IMG/VR virus record: IMGVR_UViG_3300005548_000477
Location: 1 to 23,022 of that record
Strand: one strand, 5' to 3'
From: a virus
DNA: 23,022 nt
Positions 21,401-23,022 of this stretch are shown piece after piece. The stretch's first letter is position 1, and every line of letters begins with the position of its first letter. The notes under the pieces were generated by a model that worked only from the letters and a program-made list of their open reading frames with translations, was not told the origin of the DNA and made no database searches. Made by a program: the position numbers and the translations under genes.

Positions 21401-22726
21401 TCACCCCATCCAGCCCAACGGCTCCCCCAGCCGCGCCCGCGCCCGCCTCGCCATCGCCCCGCCCGCCCGGTTGGCCGCGAACTCCCCGAACGCATCCGCC
21501 CCATGGCTCATCTGGTCATGCAGCGGCCCGCCGTAGCTGCGGGTCGCCCGGTTCCAGCGCTTGCGGTAGCCCCGCAGCCGTTCGAGCCCGGCAGCGCACT
21601 TCTCCCCGTCGAACCAGGTCATCGGAATCATCAGCCGCCCGGCGTTGATCCGTTCTTCCGGATCCATCGCCGCGCCCACCGAGATCGGAGCCACACCCAG
21701 TCCGCCCAGGGTCTCGAACCGCGAGCGACCGGCCGCGCCCAGCTCGCGCACCATCACGTCGTGCGGCAGGTGGTGCGTCCCGAAGACATAGGGCTTGCCG
21801 GCGATCGCCTGCTTTGCCACCGCCTGCAGCCCCTCGCCCGAAGTCTCGAAATAGTCGATCGCGCGCACCTCGCGCCCCGCCTGCTGGAAGAACCAGATGG
21901 CGGTGTAGTCGTCGATGCCGAGGTCCCACGCAGTGTCGACCCTGAGCGCCGGGTCGTAGGGAACGCGCCCGATACGCCCGTCCCGCTCGGCCTGACCCAG
22001 CAGGCCCGCGTAGTAGGCGCCCGGCGCCGCGGCGTCGAAGTCCACCAGATACTCCGAGGCATAGCGCGCGTGGCCCTCCTCCTCGCTGCCGAGCTCGGCG
22101 ACCAGCTCCGCTCGCTCGCGGTCTAGCTGCTCGCGCGTGAAGACGTCGGTCTGCGTCGCCGGCGAGCGGAGGGTGAACCACTCCGGATCGCGCGCCCTCG
22201 CCTCGAACGCCCGCGTCGCATGGCCCCGGCCACGCGGTGTCCAGAGGAACAGCGCCCACCCGCCGTTCTCCGCCAGGATCGGGCGGATGAAGCTCCAGGC
22301 GTCCGGTTTGGCCAGTGACCACTCGGAAAACACCACGCCCCGCGGGGGGGAGCCCATCAGGGAGTTGAAGTTGTCCGATCCCACGACCTGCCAGGTCGAC
22401 CCTTCCTTCAGGTGGATCATCATCTCCGCATCTCGCGTCCGCGCGCGGATCGATTTCGGGAATGCCTCATCGATGCGGCGGCGGCCCGAATGCGGGTTCA
22501 CCGCATCCCACACCGCCTTGCGCCCCTGGCTCGCCTCGGGCAGCAGGTGCCAGTAGGTCCCGGGCTTGGTCGCAGCCTGGCTGGCCGTCCAGTTCAAGGC
22601 CACCTCGTCCTTGCCCCAACGGCGATGGGCGACGATGTCCGCCCGCTTCCCGCCGCCTTCGAGATAATCCCACAGCGCCCGTTGATAGCCGCGCGGCTCC
22701 CACTTCGCCGGAAGGATGGCCTTCAT
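21401..22726 (-). CDS. terminase large subunit, 441 aa
   Basis: This is the ATP-driven DNA packaging motor with its headful nuclease. The N-terminal ATPase has PRGYQRALWDYLEGGGKRAD, then HRRWGKD at residues 34-40 as a Walker A variant (the usual GKS/T is GKD), and VVFSEW at 131-136 as Walker B with Glu135 catalytic. WTPRGRGHA (162-170) is the coupling motif. The C-terminal RNase H-like nuclease has DTAWDLG (264-270), DYFETSGEG (291-299) and DQMSHGADAFGE (404-415) with Asp411, supplying the acidic metal ligands. The length is typical. The start overlaps the small-subunit stop in ATGA. Confidence 0.92.
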   Translation of the reverse strand: MKAILPAKWEPRGYQRALWDYLEGGGKRADIVAHRRWGKDEVALNWTASQAATKPGTYWHLLPEASQGRKAVWDAVNPHSGRRRIDEAFPKSIRARTRDAEMMIHLKEGSTWQVVGSDNFNSLMGSPPRGVVFSEWSLAKPDAWSFIRPILAENGGWALFLWTPRGRGHATRAFEARARDPEWFTLRSPATQTDVFTREQLDRERAELVAELGSEEEGHARYASEYLVDFDAAAPGAYYAGLLGQAERDGRIGRVPYDPALRVDTAWDLGIDDYTAIWFFQQAGREVRAIDYFETSGEGLQAVAKQAIAGKPYVFGTHHLPHDVMVRELGAAGRSRFETLGGLGVAPISVGAAMDPEERINAGRLMIPMTWFDGEKCAAGLERLRGYRKRWNRATRSYGGPLHDQMSHGADAFGEFAANRAGGAMARRARARLGEPLGWMG

Positions 22727-23022
22727 CGGAACATCGCCTCGGTAGCTTCGGCCTCGGCCTCGTCTTGCGGGGTCACCTCGCTGAAGCGCTTGACGATCAC
22801 CGTCATGCCCCCCGCCGCGGGGTCCTTCGTGGCCTTGGGCTTGGCCTTCGCCGCGGGTTTCGGCTTGCCGTGCGCGCGGTCCAGAACCTCGCGCGCCGCC
22901 GCCAGCTTCACCCCATCCTGGCCAGTCCCTCCCATGATGGCGGCCAGCGTCTTCAGCGCCAGCTCGCTCAGTTTCTGCGCCTCCTTTCGCAGCGCGGCCT
23001 CGGACATCGGCTGTGACGCCAT
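22723..23022 (-). CDS. putative terminase small subunit, 99 aa, at window edge
   Basis: The product is helical at the start (MSEAALRKEAQKLSELALKT), then LAAIMGGTGQDGVKLAAARE, VLDRAHGKPKP, a pattern common in small terminase-type DNA-binding subunits of alphaproteobacterial phages (a short helix bundle followed by LLDRGxGKP). The next part is a Lys/Ala/Pro-rich linker and an acidic end. The ATG lies at the last base of the window, so a longer N-terminus upstream cannot be excluded. Coupled by ATGA to the large subunit. It would recognise the packaging site. Confidence 0.75.
   Translation of the reverse strand: MASQPMSEAALRKEAQKLSELALKTLAAIMGGTGQDGVKLAAAREVLDRAHGKPKPAAKAKPKATKDPAAGGMTVIVKRFSEVTPQDEAEAEATEAMFR

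Overview
The window is most of the late (virion and lysis) region of a P22-like podoviral prophage, or phage genome, from a GC-rich alphaproteobacterium. Codon usage, the TTGAC/GCTA-type promoters and the gene repertoire suggest a Caulobacterales host (Caulobacter, Phenylobacterium or Brevundimonas-like). That host call is inference. No integrase, repressor or attachment site is visible, so the exact element ends are unknown.

Almost everything is transcribed on the minus strand, so the module reads right to left. From the right edge: small terminase (22723-23022), large terminase (21401-22726), then a promoter-bearing repeat and an 'adhesion island' made of a small sandwich-like structural protein, an 847-residue Ig-like/lectin-like protein, a 407-residue beta-helix protein, a decayed gene and a small membrane protein (16386-21183). 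A second copy of the same promoter repeat follows, then an intrinsic terminator and the head operon: portal, an alpha/beta hydrolase, a membrane protein, scaffold, a protein with an NSNS motif, and the P22-type coat protein. A membrane-protein gene on the opposite strand lies between the NSNS gene and the coat gene. After a hairpin come the head-tail adaptor, a small protein, a tail-fibre-like protein and a glycine-rich adhesin. Next is an AT-rich methyltransferase gene on the opposite strand, then the gp10-like tail hub/DNA stabilisation protein, a GNAT-fold protein, a virion protein and a compact lysis cassette: XhlA-like protein, holin, M15 endolysin, and overlapping Rz/Rz1 spanins. At the left edge lie a DUF2239 gene on the plus strand, a cysteine-rich protein and an unknown gene. 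These may be cargo or flanking chromosome.

The conserved virion genes are tightly packed with ATGA/TGATG overlaps. Genes foreign to the P22 plan sit at the junctions: an alpha/beta hydrolase plus a membrane protein between portal and scaffold, an NSNS protein plus a convergent membrane protein between scaffold and coat, a methyltransferase between glycine-rich adhesin and gp10, and the adhesion island between terminase and portal. Two points deserve most attention. The first is the 79-bp promoter/leader direct repeat that brackets the island, one copy of which is followed by a terminator as in Q-type late control. The second is the pair of putative hydrolase/membrane-protein cassettes inside the head operon, which could be effector-immunity or lysis-timing cargo.
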